A stretch of DNA of 64,000 bases from Photobacterium malacitanum (GCF_900185615.1 NZ_FYAK01000002.1:124001-188000), one strand, 5' to 3'; numbered from the stretch's first letter, positions 24,505 through 34,661 are shown. The notes: a model not told the origin generated them from the letters alone. Translations and numbers: made by a program.

Positions 24505-25359
24505 TTATATGATGCCAACAGTGAAGTGTAAGCCGTAGAAAACTCCGCGACCGATGAGCTCTGCAATAAACATCACGATAAAAGCCAGTAAACTAATGGC
24601 AGTAATTGCTTTAGTTTGATGTGCTTTAAGTGCAGAGAACAACCATAATCCTCCAGCTATCACCAGCAATACCAAGCGCGTAATAATTGACCCAGAGTAC
24701 ACTGCTAAATGTTCAGCCCCAGTTTGAATTGATGTAGTAATTGTTGCAATATCAACCAATTGCCAAGCTGTGATAACCAGATGTATTGCAATCATGCAAA
24801 CACCAAAAATTGCTAGTTTAGTGTTTAATGTCGCAGTGGTTGTTTGGGTTAGATTGAGCAATACATAGCCCAGTAATACACCTGACATTAATACAGTGCC
24901 AATAAATTCAACGTAAGTAAAACTGCTATCCCAAACGGGTACGGTATTAATCAAGTATACTTTGATCATTGCCGCCATAAATACAATGCCAGCAATTGCC
25001 ACAATAATACGTGCAATTTTTAATACAGATTCAGTCACTATTTTGAGCAGATCAGCTAACCAATACAGGCCACCTATAGCAAAAAATATACTACCAGTTA
25101 AGATTTCATTCGATAAACCAGAGTGACCAACACGGTTAAGCGCATTAAACGCCCGTAAAGGACTGCCGAGGTGCATAGTAGAAGCTGCAAAACCGATTGC
25201 CATAAATGCCCATAATACAATCATACTCAGTACTAAAGGTTGGCGATGTTTGGCTGTTGATCCCAATTGAGATAATCGTCCTGCTGTAATGATATAACCG
25301 CCGACGGCCGTTTGTGCTAATACAGTAAAGGCGACTAGGGGTAATTCAGGATATAGCAT
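24505..25359 (-). CDS. dmsC: DMSO reductase membrane anchor subunit
   Basis: 284 residues with about eight membrane helices, the DmsC anchor of the molybdenum DMSO/TMAO-type reductase. It holds the DmsAB dimer on the membrane and oxidises menaquinol. The N-terminal helix (ELPLVAFTVLAQTAVGGYI) is typical of DmsC. The start codon overlaps the dmsB stop by one base (TAATG). Last gene of the dmsABC operon. Confidence 0.9.
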   Translation of the reverse strand: MLYPELPLVAFTVLAQTAVGGYIITAGRLSQLGSTAKHRQPLVLSMIVLWAFMAIGFAASTMHLGSPLRAFNALNRVGHSGLSNEILTGSIFFAIGGLYWLADLLKIVTESVLKIARIIVAIAGIVFMAAMIKVYLINTVPVWDSSFTYVEFIGTVLMSGVLLGYVLLNLTQTTTATLNTKLAIFGVCMIAIHLVITAWQLVDIATITTSIQTGAEHLAVYSGSIITRLVLLVIAGGLWLFSALKAHQTKAITAISLLAFIVMFIAELIGRGVFYGLHFTVGII

Positions 25360-25988
25360 TATTTTACCTCTCGAGGATTTTGTAAAAACCCACTGGTATC
25401 ACCCACAGGCTTGCCGTTTGGATTTAACTTAATGATCAAGTTTGGATGGGTAATGTTTGAATCTGGCAGTGGAGCACAATTAGCATTGGTGCCGTATTTT
25501 TTGCGTAGCTCACTGATTTCCCCAAATTCGATGGCGCGTAGTGGACAACTATCAACACAAATTGGCATTAATCCTTCAGCAACACGCTCAAAACAGCCGT
25601 CACATTTAGTCATATGTCCTTTTTCTTCACTGTATTGCGGTGCACCATATGGGCATGCCATGTGGCAATATTTACAACCAATACATACATCTTCATTGAC
25701 GACAACTAAACCATCTTCTTCTCGTTTATGCATAGCCCCTGATGGGCACACTTTAGTACAAGCGGGATCATCACAGTGATTACATGAAATTGAGAGGTAA
25801 TATGAGAATACATCTTGGCGAAATACACCGTTATTCTCACTCCAATTACCGCCGACATATTCATAAATTCGACGAAAGTTACGATCAATGCCCAGATCTT
25901 TATTGTCTTTACATGATAACTGGCAGGTCTTACAGCCTGTACATTTACTTGAGTCGATGTAAAAACCGTATTGTTTTTTCGGTGTCAT
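25359..25988 (-). CDS. dmsB: DMSO reductase iron-sulphur subunit
   Basis: 209 residues. Four cysteine groups for 4Fe-4S clusters are visible: CTGCKTCQLSC, CNHCDDPACTKVC, CIGCKYCHMAC and CDGCFERV...CVDSC. It passes electrons from DmsC to the molybdenum centre in DmsA. It has no signal peptide of its own and should be exported with DmsA by Tat. One-base overlaps with both neighbours indicate tight translational coupling. Confidence 0.95.
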   Translation of the reverse strand: MTPKKQYGFYIDSSKCTGCKTCQLSCKDNKDLGIDRNFRRIYEYVGGNWSENNGVFRQDVFSYYLSISCNHCDDPACTKVCPSGAMHKREEDGLVVVNEDVCIGCKYCHMACPYGAPQYSEEKGHMTKCDGCFERVAEGLMPICVDSCPLRAIEFGEISELRKKYGTNANCAPLPDSNITHPNLIIKLNPNGKPVGDTSGFLQNPREVK

Positions 25989-28432
25989 TATACAGCTCCC
26001 ATGCTTTTAACGAGTTTCACTTCAACGAGGTTGGTGTGTGATGGGTTTGATTTTGCTAACGGACTTGGGCGGCTGGTCGTGAGAACATTGATTGAACCTG
26101 CCTGATCAACACCTTTACTGTTGGGTGAATACCAAGCGCCTTCACCAAGGGCTGTGACATGGGGCATGATGCGAGGAGTGACTTTTACACGCACGTTAAC
26201 TTCACCTTGTTGACTACGAACACTGACTAAATCGCCATTTTTAATGCCGCGAGGTGCTGCATCAACAGGGTTCATCCATAATTCTTGCGGCGCTGCAGCT
26301 TTTAAAATATCAACATTACCGTAAGTTGAATGGGCACGCGCTTTATAGTGGAAACCAGTTAATTGTAACGGGAATTGGTCACGATCTTTAGCATCCCAGC
26401 CATTAAACGTTGAGTGATACTCAGCGATAGGAGTGATGAACTCATCTTTACCAAGAGTCCATTCTTTGGCGATAACAGCCAACTGCTCTGAGTAAATTTC
26501 AATTTTTCCTGATGGTGTAGGAAGTGGATTAGCAATCGGATCTGCGCGGAAATCTTCATAAGGCACATGTGGGCGATCAAATTGCTTTTTATAGATCCCT
26601 TGTTTACGCATCGTGTCGTAATCAGGTAAATCGGGGTCATTATTTTGCTTAACAGTTTCAGCATACATCCACTGTAACCATTCTTCCTGAGTACGGCCTT
26701 CAGTAAAGGCTTGCTCAACTCCCATGCGTTTGGCGACGCCAGTCATGATGTCGTAAATTGGTTTACACTCAAAACGTGGTTTAATGGCTTGGCTTGCAAA
26801 AATGAAATAGGGCATGGACGCCGCTGCACCGTCCATGCAGAAATCTGATTGCTCTGATGTGGTACAGTCTGGCAGGACAATATCGGCGTATTTCGCTGAT
26901 GAAGTCATGTGGTTATCAATTACCACAATCATTTCACAGGCTTTTTCATCTTGTAAAATATCGTGAGTACGGTTGATATCCGAATGTTGGTTAATCAGAC
27001 AGTTACCCGCATAGTTCCAGATAAACTTAATCGGATTATTGAGTTTTTCAGCGCCGAGAATTCCGTCTGTTTTATCTGTCATTTCATTGGCACGGAAAAT
27101 AGCATCGGTCCATAAAAACATCGGAATAGCGGTTTTTATTGGGTTTTCTACTTTAGGGAAGCGAACAAAAGGATAACTATGATTACCTTCACGGGCTCCT
27201 GTACCACCTCCTTGAAGACCCACTTGACCACGTAATAGAGATAGCATCATGATAGCTTTACATGCTTGCTCACCATTAGCTGAACGCTGTAATCCCCAAC
27301 CTTGAGTAATGTAAGTGCGGTTAGCATTACCGATTTCACGCGCAAGTTTGATGATAATATCGGCTGGAATACCAGTAATAGGGGCTGCCCATTGTGGTGT
27401 TTTCACCGTGTTATCATCACCGTTACCTAAAATATAGTCTTTGTAGCTGCCATTCTTAGGTGCAGATGGTGGTAAAGTGGTGACATCGTAACCAACACAG
27501 TATTTATCCAGGAAAGGCTGATCTACTTTATTTTCTGTAATTAATACATGGGCAATTGCCGCACATAATGCCGCATCAGTGCCATGTTTAATTGGAATCC
27601 ACTGATCTTCACGTCCACCGGCTGTATCGGTATAACGCGGATCAATACAAATAGTGCGAGTATGATGGATTTTTTGGCCATCAACAAAACTGTGAACTTG
27701 ACCGCCACCAGACATACGTGTTTCTGCTGGGTTATTACCGAACATGATACATAAATCAGCATTTTGAACATCATCAATGCTGTTATTATCAACAAATGCG
27801 CCGTAGAAAAATTCACTCATACGCTCAATGTTTGCCGCAGAATAGTCACCATAGTGGTTCAAGTAGCCACCACAAAGGTTCATCATACGAGCGATAAGCG
27901 TGCTTGATGGATCCCAACTTTTTGTTACCGTTCCACCAAGGGTTCCAGTGCCATAGTTGAGGTAAATTGCATCATTACCATACTCTTTAATTGTATGCTT
28001 GAGGCTATTGCCGATGATATCAAATGCTTCATCCCAACTAATACGTTGAAATTTACCTTCACCACGTTTACCAATACGTTTTAATGGGTATTTGAGACGA
28101 TCAGGGTTATAGACACGACGACGCATTGAACGACCACGTAAACAAGCACGTACTTGATGAGAATGGTTAAAGATATCGTCACCGGTGTTATCCGTTTCAA
28201 CATATTTAATCTCACCATCAACAACATGCATTCTTAATGGACAACGAGAGCCACAGTTAACAGTACATGATGACCAAACTATCTGTTCATTGGGTTTGAT
28301 TGGTGTTTCTTTAGCGATGGCTTTAACACTGGTGAATGGTAGGGACATTCCTCCTGCGGCAGCAGCCAGTAAAGAGCCACTTTTAAGCACGCTACGACGA
28401 GTTATGCTCAATGGCTTTTTTAAATTCGACAC
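25988..28432 (-). CDS. dmsA: DMSO reductase molybdopterin subunit
   Basis: 814 residues. The Tat signal has the twin arginine in SITRRSVLKSG, followed by a hydrophobic stretch ending near residue 38. The 4Fe-4S site is CTVNCGSRC with a downstream CLRGRS; the C-terminal molydopterin dinucleotide-binding domain ends the protein. It reduces DMSO, TMAO or related S/N-oxides as terminal acceptor. The gene order dmsABC and the divergent chaperone support DmsA over other family members, but substrate range is not certain. Confidence 0.92.
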   Translation of the reverse strand: MSNLKKPLSITRRSVLKSGSLLAAAAGGMSLPFTSVKAIAKETPIKPNEQIVWSSCTVNCGSRCPLRMHVVDGEIKYVETDNTGDDIFNHSHQVRACLRGRSMRRRVYNPDRLKYPLKRIGKRGEGKFQRISWDEAFDIIGNSLKHTIKEYGNDAIYLNYGTGTLGGTVTKSWDPSSTLIARMMNLCGGYLNHYGDYSAANIERMSEFFYGAFVDNNSIDDVQNADLCIMFGNNPAETRMSGGGQVHSFVDGQKIHHTRTICIDPRYTDTAGGREDQWIPIKHGTDAALCAAIAHVLITENKVDQPFLDKYCVGYDVTTLPPSAPKNGSYKDYILGNGDDNTVKTPQWAAPITGIPADIIIKLAREIGNANRTYITQGWGLQRSANGEQACKAIMMLSLLRGQVGLQGGGTGAREGNHSYPFVRFPKVENPIKTAIPMFLWTDAIFRANEMTDKTDGILGAEKLNNPIKFIWNYAGNCLINQHSDINRTHDILQDEKACEMIVVIDNHMTSSAKYADIVLPDCTTSEQSDFCMDGAAASMPYFIFASQAIKPRFECKPIYDIMTGVAKRMGVEQAFTEGRTQEEWLQWMYAETVKQNNDPDLPDYDTMRKQGIYKKQFDRPHVPYEDFRADPIANPLPTPSGKIEIYSEQLAVIAKEWTLGKDEFITPIAEYHSTFNGWDAKDRDQFPLQLTGFHYKARAHSTYGNVDILKAAAPQELWMNPVDAAPRGIKNGDLVSVRSQQGEVNVRVKVTPRIMPHVTALGEGAWYSPNSKGVDQAGSINVLTTSRPSPLAKSNPSHTNLVEVKLVKSMGAV

Positions 28433-28500
28433 AATATATCCTTACAACATTACTCTTTATTTGTGATGGCGTAATTATGCCTTTGCCGAATTATCATTTA

Positions 28501-28514
28501 TTGTTTTATGTCAA
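28501..28514. promoter_or_regulatory. Candidate FNR site between dmsA and the chaperone gene
   Basis: TTGTTTTATGTCAA matches the TTGAT-N4-ATCAA consensus at 8 of 10 defined positions. It lies about 70 bp from each divergent start, where an anaerobic activator of both operons would sit. Visual match only. Confidence 0.45.
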
Positions 28515-28579
28515 TATATGTAAAATAGTTTCAAAGCATTATTATATTGTCGATATAAATTAATAGATAATGAGAAACT

Positions 28580-29182
28580 ATGTTCATTTGTAATGATATG
28601 GAAAATATAAAAGTATTAAGCAGGATTATTGGTGGCTTGTTTTATTACCATCCGAGCCAATATGAAACAGTAGGTATTAATGCAGTTTTAGCATTAGATA
28701 ACAGCGGACATTCTTTGTTTGATAACACAATAACAGCCATTTCGGCAACAGATCCTCATACGTTATCTGTCTGGCATGATCAATTATTCACAGGGATTGG
28801 TGAGATGGCTGCGCCACCTTGGGGCTCGGTTTATTTAGACAAAGAATCAGTGGTGTTTGGTGATTCAACGATTGCTTTTCGAGATTTTTTACAGCAAAAC
28901 GGGATTGAATTTGAAGCAAAGCATAATGAGCCAGAGGATCAATTTGGGTTAATGGTGATGGTGATTGCTAGTTTAATTGAAGAACAACGATTTGAGGCTG
29001 TGACCGAGTTATTATCTGATCACTTATTGCCATGGTCTGGACATTACTTAGCGTTATTACAACAAGCTGCACCTGTTGGTGCTTATCGTAACTTAGCTGA
29101 ATTAGGTCAACATTTTATTATAGAGTTAGCTCAGCTGTTTGATGCCGTTAAAACACCAACTAAGATATATTTCAATGCGTGA
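28580..29182 (+). CDS. TorD/DmsD-type molybdoenzyme chaperone
   Basis: 200 residues, all helical in appearance, with the family motif EPEDQFGLMV (E-P-x-D-H-like) near residues 116-125. Such chaperones bind the Tat leader of DmsA and assist cofactor insertion before export. It is divergent from dmsA and shares its promoter region. The start ATG at 28580 lacks a strong ribosome site; a second ATG lies 8 codons on. Confidence 0.85.
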   Translation: MFICNDMENIKVLSRIIGGLFYYHPSQYETVGINAVLALDNSGHSLFDNTITAISATDPHTLSVWHDQLFTGIGEMAAPPWGSVYLDKESVVFGDSTIAFRDFLQQNGIEFEAKHNEPEDQFGLMVMVIASLIEEQRFEAVTELLSDHLLPWSGHYLALLQQAAPVGAYRNLAELGQHFIIELAQLFDAVKTPTKIYFNA

Positions 29183-29435
29183 GTCAAAACAGTATAGCCG
29201 TCGTCAGTTATTTACTCATTTTGCGCGTCCACCCGTTAAACAGACTCGATTAGTGATCAGTAATACCTGTGATAATTTATACGGTTATTGTGAAAGCTGT
29301 GTTGATTCATGTTCAAAGCAGGCAATCATATGGTATGCAGATAAAAAACCAGTTATTGATACTGATAAATGCCATCGTTGTCTAGAGTGCATTGATGCAT
29401 GCTTTATTTCAGCAATAACGATTACTGAGGTATGA
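29175..29435 (+). CDS. NapF-like ferredoxin, possibly for DmsA maturation
   Basis: 86 residues from ATG 29175, which overlaps the chaperone stop by 8 bases. It opens with MRESKQYSRRQLFTHF, a motif seen in NapF-type proteins. Two cysteine groups (CDNLYGYCESCVDSC and CHRCLECIDAC) should bind 4Fe-4S clusters. NapF assists the nitrate reductase NapA in the cytoplasm; here a similar role for DmsA is inferred from linkage. It is shorter than typical NapF with fewer clusters. Confidence 0.75.
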   Translation: MRESKQYSRRQLFTHFARPPVKQTRLVISNTCDNLYGYCESCVDSCSKQAIIWYADKKPVIDTDKCHRCLECIDACFISAITITEV

Positions 29436-29675
29436 GTAGTAATCGCTAGTGATGGTTGAAATTACATGTTTTATTTTTTGTAAGTTAAAAAAAAGCTTAT
29501 ATATTTACTAAATGGAATAACCTTCATCGAACTTTGTGGTTGTTTTTAAACTGAAATATGCAATAAAAGTATGCTTTTTCTATTATTGTGCACAGTAATA
29601 TTTGGCTTATATTGATATTCTGATGTTATATGCAATTGGATTTCAATAAGTTTATAACTTATAAGGATAAACGTT

Positions 29676-30521
29676 ATGAATGATACACCTAAGCGTGCTT
29701 TGGTTGTTGAGGGTGGAGCAATGCGTGGTATTTTTGCTACGGGTGTTCTTGATGCATTTCTTGAAAAAGATTATAACCCATTCGATTTTACGATCGGTGT
29801 TTCTGCAGGATCGATGGTGTTAATGGGTTACTTGTGTAAAAACCACAAACGTAATTATCAAGTGATTACGGAATATGCACGCAGTAAGTCATTTATTAAC
29901 TACGTTCGCTTTGCAAAAGGGGGCAACCTTATTGATATTGATTGGTTATGGTCTGAAAGTATTAATAATTTGCCACTTGAAGTTGATAAATATGAAAGCC
30001 AAGGGATTCCGCTTTTTGCTACCACAACCAATATTGCCACTGGCGACGCTGATTATATTGAAGTTAAACGTGATAATTTACAAAGCTTGATGACTGCAAC
30101 TTGCGCATTACCGATTGTTTACCGTAATTTTCCAAAAGTTGATGGCATTGCGATGAGTGATGGCGGCATTGCCGATCCTATTCCTGTTATTGAAGCCTAT
30201 CGTCGTGGGGCGCGTGATATTACTGTCGTACTATCTCATGCACAGGCAAATTTTGTTCATAGCCACCAAGTGCCGTGGTTAACCCGTAAATTTTTTAAAA
30301 CTACGCCAGTATTTGGTCAAGAATTCCTGACCAAAGAATCTCGTTATAATAAAGCATTGTACTTTATTCGTAATCCGCCAGCTGATTGTCGTATTACAGC
30401 TATTGTTCCTAACAAAGACTTTTTGATTAAGCGCCTAACACGTGATGTCAATAAATTAAATGCAGGCTATGAGCTAGGACGACAAGCTGGACTAAAGGCG
30501 GTTGAAGAGGATATGAAGTAA
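29676..30521 (+). CDS. Patatin-like phospholipase (YjjU-like)
   Basis: 281 residues. The oxyanion loop is GGAMRG, the nucleophile elbow is GVSAG (Ser near residue 45) and the catalytic Asp is in SDGGIADP, the Ser-Asp dyad of patatins. It probably hydrolyses acyl esters of phospholipids in the cytoplasm. There is no signal peptide. AAGGATAAACG precedes the ATG. It is monocistronic. Confidence 0.88.
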   Translation: MNDTPKRALVVEGGAMRGIFATGVLDAFLEKDYNPFDFTIGVSAGSMVLMGYLCKNHKRNYQVITEYARSKSFINYVRFAKGGNLIDIDWLWSESINNLPLEVDKYESQGIPLFATTTNIATGDADYIEVKRDNLQSLMTATCALPIVYRNFPKVDGIAMSDGGIADPIPVIEAYRRGARDITVVLSHAQANFVHSHQVPWLTRKFFKTTPVFGQEFLTKESRYNKALYFIRNPPADCRITAIVPNKDFLIKRLTRDVNKLNAGYELGRQAGLKAVEEDMK

Positions 30522-30653
30522 CATCCATCATATTGCAATAATCGTTGCTGGTAGTAAAAATGAGTTTGGAAAATCGATACGGTGTATTGGTTTTCCTTTT
30601 TGTGAACTAAGAGTATGGTATAGCACTTAAGATTATATGGTATAGGAAAAATT

Positions 30654-31307
30654 ATGACTATTGTAGATGCTGCCAAGAAGCGCTATTCAACTAAAGCGTT
30701 TGATCCTTCTCGTAAGTTAACAGATGCTCAATTAGAGCAAATTAAAGCGTTAATTCGATTAAGTGCTTCCAGTGTAAACTCACAGCCTTGGCATATTATT
30801 ATTGCAGCTACAGACGACGCTAAACAACGTATAGCGACAGCTGCAGAAGGGCCGTATGTATTTAATAAACCTAAAATCTTAAATGCGTCACATGTATTAG
30901 TCTTTTGCTCAAAAACAACGATAGATGATGATTACTTAAATGATCTATTAGCGTGTGAACAGCAAGATGGTCGTTTCTCAAATGAACAATCCAAGCAACG
31001 CATGGTTGATGGACGTAACTTCTTCGTTGATTTTCATCGAAAAACAGTAGGTGACGCTGATCATTGGATGCAGAAACAAGTATATCTTAATATTGGTTCG
31101 TTGCTTTTAGGTGTTGCTGCAATGGGAATTGATGCGGTACCTCTTGAAGGTTTTGATCGTGAGACTTTAGATAAAGAATTTGATCTTAATGCGCAAGGTT
31201 TTACAAGCTTAGTTGTTGTACCTATCGGTTATCATAGTGCTGATGATTTTAATGCTGAGGTGCCAAAATCACGTTGGCAGAATGAGACAATTTTTACGGA
31301 GTGTTAA
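30654..31307 (+). CDS. nfsB: Oxygen-insensitive NAD(P)H nitroreductase (NfsB-like)
   Basis: 217 residues, same length as E. coli NfsB. The FMN-binding start is AAKKRYSTKAFDPSRKL, with SSVNSQPWH near residues 40-48 and a C-terminal VPIGYH. It is an FMN enzyme that reduces nitroaromatics, quinones and flavins. The next gene starts 3 bases after its stop, so they form an operon. Confidence 0.9.
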   Translation: MTIVDAAKKRYSTKAFDPSRKLTDAQLEQIKALIRLSASSVNSQPWHIIIAATDDAKQRIATAAEGPYVFNKPKILNASHVLVFCSKTTIDDDYLNDLLACEQQDGRFSNEQSKQRMVDGRNFFVDFHRKTVGDADHWMQKQVYLNIGSLLLGVAAMGIDAVPLEGFDRETLDKEFDLNAQGFTSLVVVPIGYHSADDFNAEVPKSRWQNETIFTEC

Positions 31308-31310
31308 CTG

Positions 31311-31601
31311 ATGATTTATTTATTAGCAGAAATTAAAGCAAATGCTCATTGTATTGAGAAAGCACAAGCATTATTAGAGTCACTTATTGCGCCAACACAT
31401 TTAGAAGCAGGTTGTGAAAGTTATAAATTGTTTGCTGATCAAAATGAAGCAGGTTTATTTGTAATGCAAGAAGTGTGGCAGTCACAAGCACATCTTGATG
31501 CGCATTTAGAAAGTGCTCATTTTCTTAACTTTTTAACTGCCGCTGATGAATATAAATTATTTGAGTATGTGAAATTACGTCCAATGAATTTAGTTGGGTA
31601 A
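31311..31601 (+). CDS. Antibiotic biosynthesis monooxygenase-like protein (YgiN type)
   Basis: 96 residues of the ABM ferredoxin-like fold (EAGCESYKLFADQN ... VMQEVWQSQAHLDAH). YgiN-type proteins act on quinols. Coupled to the nitroreductase upstream, it may help in quinone redox cycling. A strong terminator follows. Confidence 0.85.
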   Translation: MIYLLAEIKANAHCIEKAQALLESLIAPTHLEAGCESYKLFADQNEAGLFVMQEVWQSQAHLDAHLESAHFLNFLTAADEYKLFEYVKLRPMNLVG

Positions 31602-31631
31602 TGTAGCGTTATATCATGATATACGCTAAAT

Positions 31632-31686
31632 AAAAGCCACTGCTGGTATTTGTTTGAGTAACAAATATCGGCAGTGGCTTTTTTAT
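31632..31686 (+). terminator. Strong terminator
   Basis: AAAGCCACTGC ... GCAGTGGCTT with an inner GTATTTGTT/AACAAATAT stem and a T-run. It serves the nitroreductase operon and probably also the convergent gene. Confidence 0.92.
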
Positions 31687-31713
31687 TGAATCTCAAGACT
31701 GATTTAGAAATAA

Positions 31714-33600
31714 CTATGCTGAAATTGAGCGTAATCCACTAATTATTAAGTTTTTATCAACTTTATAATCAGTTGCATAATGACGCAGTTTACAATTATT
31801 ACCATCATGGCAACCACAGCTGAGGCAGCGTTTAGCTTCGTTAATCGCAACTTGATCGCTATAACCAGTTTCAACCTCATTAAAACTTAAATGGCGTTCA
31901 TGCAGCTTAAGTTCTGCCATCTTGTTACGCATCACTTGTGTTAAAGCATGTTCAAGCTCTGCTTCAATATCAGTGGCATTATTAGTTGATAATAATGAAC
32001 GCATCACATCTTTGAGTTTGTTGACATGATCTGGACGAATTAAGTGTCCACGGCTAACATTACGTTCACGGAATGATTCAGTGTAAAGCTTCTCCATATC
32101 GCCACCAAAATTAGCATCAATAGCTTGTGCTGCTTTACGACCATCAGCAATGGCTTCAATGGCTGTTGCTGGTCCACGACGAAAATCACCGATACCAAAA
32201 ATTTTGTCGACGCCTGAATACATCGTTTGCTCATCAGTATCAAGTGTGTTCCAACGACTCATTGGTAACTCAACGTTATCATCATCTAAAAAGCGCGTAT
32301 CTGTTTTTTGTGAAACAGCGGCAATCACAGTGTCAAATTCAGCATAGATATATTCACCTGTTGCTTTAGGTGAGCAACGACCAGAAGCGTCAGGTTCACC
32401 CAGTGCCATAGTTTCTAATTTAACTTGGCATACGCGACCATTTTCATCTGCAATATTTTCAACAGGGTTGGTTAAAAATAAGAATTTAACGCCTTCATGT
32501 TCAGCTTCTTCAATTTCATATAATTCAGCGGGCATTTCATCACGAGTACGACGATAGATCAGGGTCGTGTCTGCGCCTAAGCGTAATGCTGTTCGAGCAC
32601 AGTCGATAGCTGTATTACCACCACCAATCACGGCCACTTTTTTACCAATCGTGTATTGCTTATCCAATATTTGATCTTTTAAAAAGTCGACACCAAGATA
32701 ATGGCCTTCAAGGTCTGTACCCTCATAGCGCATTTCACTTGCAAGTGAAGCACCGACAGCAAGGCACACAGCGTCATAATCATGTTGTAATGACGATAAG
32801 CTAAAATCAGCCCCCATTTTTTTATTGGTTTCGATTGTCATACCGTTACGACACATGATGTCAATTTCTTGATCTAACACGTCTTTAGGTAAGCGGTATT
32901 CTGGAATACCATAACGTAACCAACCGCCAGCTTGTGGCATTGATTCAAAAACTGTGACGTTGTAACCTTCATTACTCAGGAAGTAGCCACAACTTAAACC
33001 ACCAGGGCCTGCACCAACAATCGCAATTCGTTGCGGTTTAGTTGTTTTTTTCGTTGGCGTGTAAGCCTGCATTGATGCTAAATCTATATCGGCGGCATAA
33101 CGCTTAATTTGGCGAATTGCAATTGAACCATCAACTAATTTACGTTGACATTTGGCTTCACAAAAAGCCGGACACACGCGACCAATAGACAATGGCATTG
33201 GTAAGGTTTTCTTGATGACCTCAATCGCTTTTTGAGGTTGATTGGTGGCAATAAAATAGAGATAGGATTGAATATCTACATCAGCAGGGCAGGCAACTTG
33301 GCAAGGTGGCACGCTACAACTGATATTAGGGGCAGATAAAAGGTGCTCAAGCGCATGCTTACGGCGTTGGTTCAAAGCGGTAGAGGTGGTGGTTACGTTC
33401 ATGCCTTCAACAGGGTAGACACGACAGGATTTGACCGTACCACGGTGCTCAATTTCAACGTCACATAAGTCGCAGTTCTGATGAAAACCATCAATATCAC
33501 AGAGTGAGGGGATTGTAATACCGCATTGTTGTGCAGCGTTGAGCAAAGTTTGACTTTTATTTACCTTGAACGTTTTACCGTCAATAATGATATTTACCAT
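31714..33600 (-). CDS. Ferredoxin-GltD fusion flavoprotein (AegA/YgfT-like)
   Basis: 628 residues. Residues 1-75 are a 2Fe-2S ferredoxin-like domain (SLCDIDGFHQNCDLCDVEI ... SCRVYP). Then comes a GltD-type cysteine-rich segment (CSVPPCQVACP, CPAFCEAKCQ) and two dinucleotide folds: GAGPGGLSCG for FAD near 200 and GGGNTAIDCA for NAD(P)H near 325. The C-terminus has another cysteine group (CLSCGCHDGNNCKL). It probably moves electrons between NAD(P)H and an iron-sulphur partner; the partner is not encoded nearby. Confidence 0.8.
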   Translation of the reverse strand: MVNIIIDGKTFKVNKSQTLLNAAQQCGITIPSLCDIDGFHQNCDLCDVEIEHRGTVKSCRVYPVEGMNVTTTSTALNQRRKHALEHLLSAPNISCSVPPCQVACPADVDIQSYLYFIATNQPQKAIEVIKKTLPMPLSIGRVCPAFCEAKCQRKLVDGSIAIRQIKRYAADIDLASMQAYTPTKKTTKPQRIAIVGAGPGGLSCGYFLSNEGYNVTVFESMPQAGGWLRYGIPEYRLPKDVLDQEIDIMCRNGMTIETNKKMGADFSLSSLQHDYDAVCLAVGASLASEMRYEGTDLEGHYLGVDFLKDQILDKQYTIGKKVAVIGGGNTAIDCARTALRLGADTTLIYRRTRDEMPAELYEIEEAEHEGVKFLFLTNPVENIADENGRVCQVKLETMALGEPDASGRCSPKATGEYIYAEFDTVIAAVSQKTDTRFLDDDNVELPMSRWNTLDTDEQTMYSGVDKIFGIGDFRRGPATAIEAIADGRKAAQAIDANFGGDMEKLYTESFRERNVSRGHLIRPDHVNKLKDVMRSLLSTNNATDIEAELEHALTQVMRNKMAELKLHERHLSFNEVETGYSDQVAINEAKRCLSCGCHDGNNCKLRHYATDYKVDKNLIISGLRSISA

Positions 33601-34046
33601 TAAGAGTCTCTATTCTTATCATCGACTGAGAGCAACGTTGTTTTGATAACGCGGTGTGCCTCAGTGATTTTTAATTATTGTATGAATTACCTAAGAGGCT
33701 ATATCCGTATAAGCCAAAGATACGAATTGCTTATAAACAAGCAGAGAGTAGACCGTAGCAAACTGTCTATTTTATATTCGTAGTACAAATAGGGGCGGCA
33801 TAATATCATGATACCTTGTAGGGATAAAGAGGGCTTAATTGTAATGGGTTTTGATTTATTGTTTTTATAATCAACTGGTTAAAAAAGGTAAGCGTTTGCG
33901 TCATGTGCTTTTAATTGTGATTTAAATAACAATCTTGAGTAAGATTAATAAGAATAGTTGTGCGTTATTCAGGTTTGATTTTGGCTTAGTTATTGTTGGT
34001 AATGCCCAGATAGTATAATCTAACGTCCACTTTAAGGGGGAACGCC
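33601..34046. other. Divergent intergenic region with a candidate promoter
   Basis: TATAAT at 34014-34019 lies 28 bases before the histidine phosphatase start, with a TTGTTG-like -35 about 15-16 bases upstream. The rest is AT-rich; no gene or structured RNA was recognised. Confidence 0.4.
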
Positions 34047-34661
34047 ATGTCAAAAAGCATATTTTTATTACGTCACGGACAAACAGTTTTTAATGCACAG
34101 CAGCGTTTACAAGGACATTGTAATTCTAAGTTAACAGATTTAGGACAACAGCAAGCATTGGCGATTGGTTTATCATTAAAAACTAAATTAGCCAATAAAA
34201 GCCAATGGACTATTTATTCAAGCCCACTAGGTCGCGCTGTTCAAACTGCCGAAATTGTTGCACAACAAATTGGTATTGATCCAAATCAAATTGTACAAGA
34301 TCCGCGTTTACAAGAGTTTTGTTTAGGTGATTGGGAACAAGCTTATATTCCTGATCTTAAAATGAAGCAGCCACGGCTTTGTGAGCAGAAAGATTGGTAT
34401 TTAATGGCACCAAATGCTGAATCGTATTTTAACGTAAAAGATCGCATAGAAGATTTTTTAGCCGATATTTCTGTTTCTGAAAATGCGATTGTTATTTCAC
34501 ATGGTTTAACGGGAGCTGTTTTTCGTGGCGTCTATGTTGGCATGACTTATGACGAGGTTTTTTCTCAGGATTTACCGCAAGATGCCTATTTTTTATTAGC
34601 AAATGATAAAATTAGCCGTATTCAATGTGATATTCACAGTGTCATGAGTCTGACGGTCTAA
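34047..34661 (+). CDS. Histidine phosphatase family protein
   Basis: 204 residues. The phosphohistidine motif is LLRHGQTVFN with His9; Arg and Glu in the RLQEFCLGDWE segment and the second His in VISHGLTG complete the site. It resembles cobC/gpmB-type phosphatases; the substrate cannot be assigned. It has its own promoter. Confidence 0.88.
   Translation: MSKSIFLLRHGQTVFNAQQRLQGHCNSKLTDLGQQQALAIGLSLKTKLANKSQWTIYSSPLGRAVQTAEIVAQQIGIDPNQIVQDPRLQEFCLGDWEQAYIPDLKMKQPRLCEQKDWYLMAPNAESYFNVKDRIEDFLADISVSENAIVISHGLTGAVFRGVYVGMTYDEVFSQDLPQDAYFLLANDKISRIQCDIHSVMSLTV

Noticed and set aside
24600-28466. Plus-strand frames across dmsABC
   Set aside because: They are antisense shadows of well-conserved genes on the minus strand.
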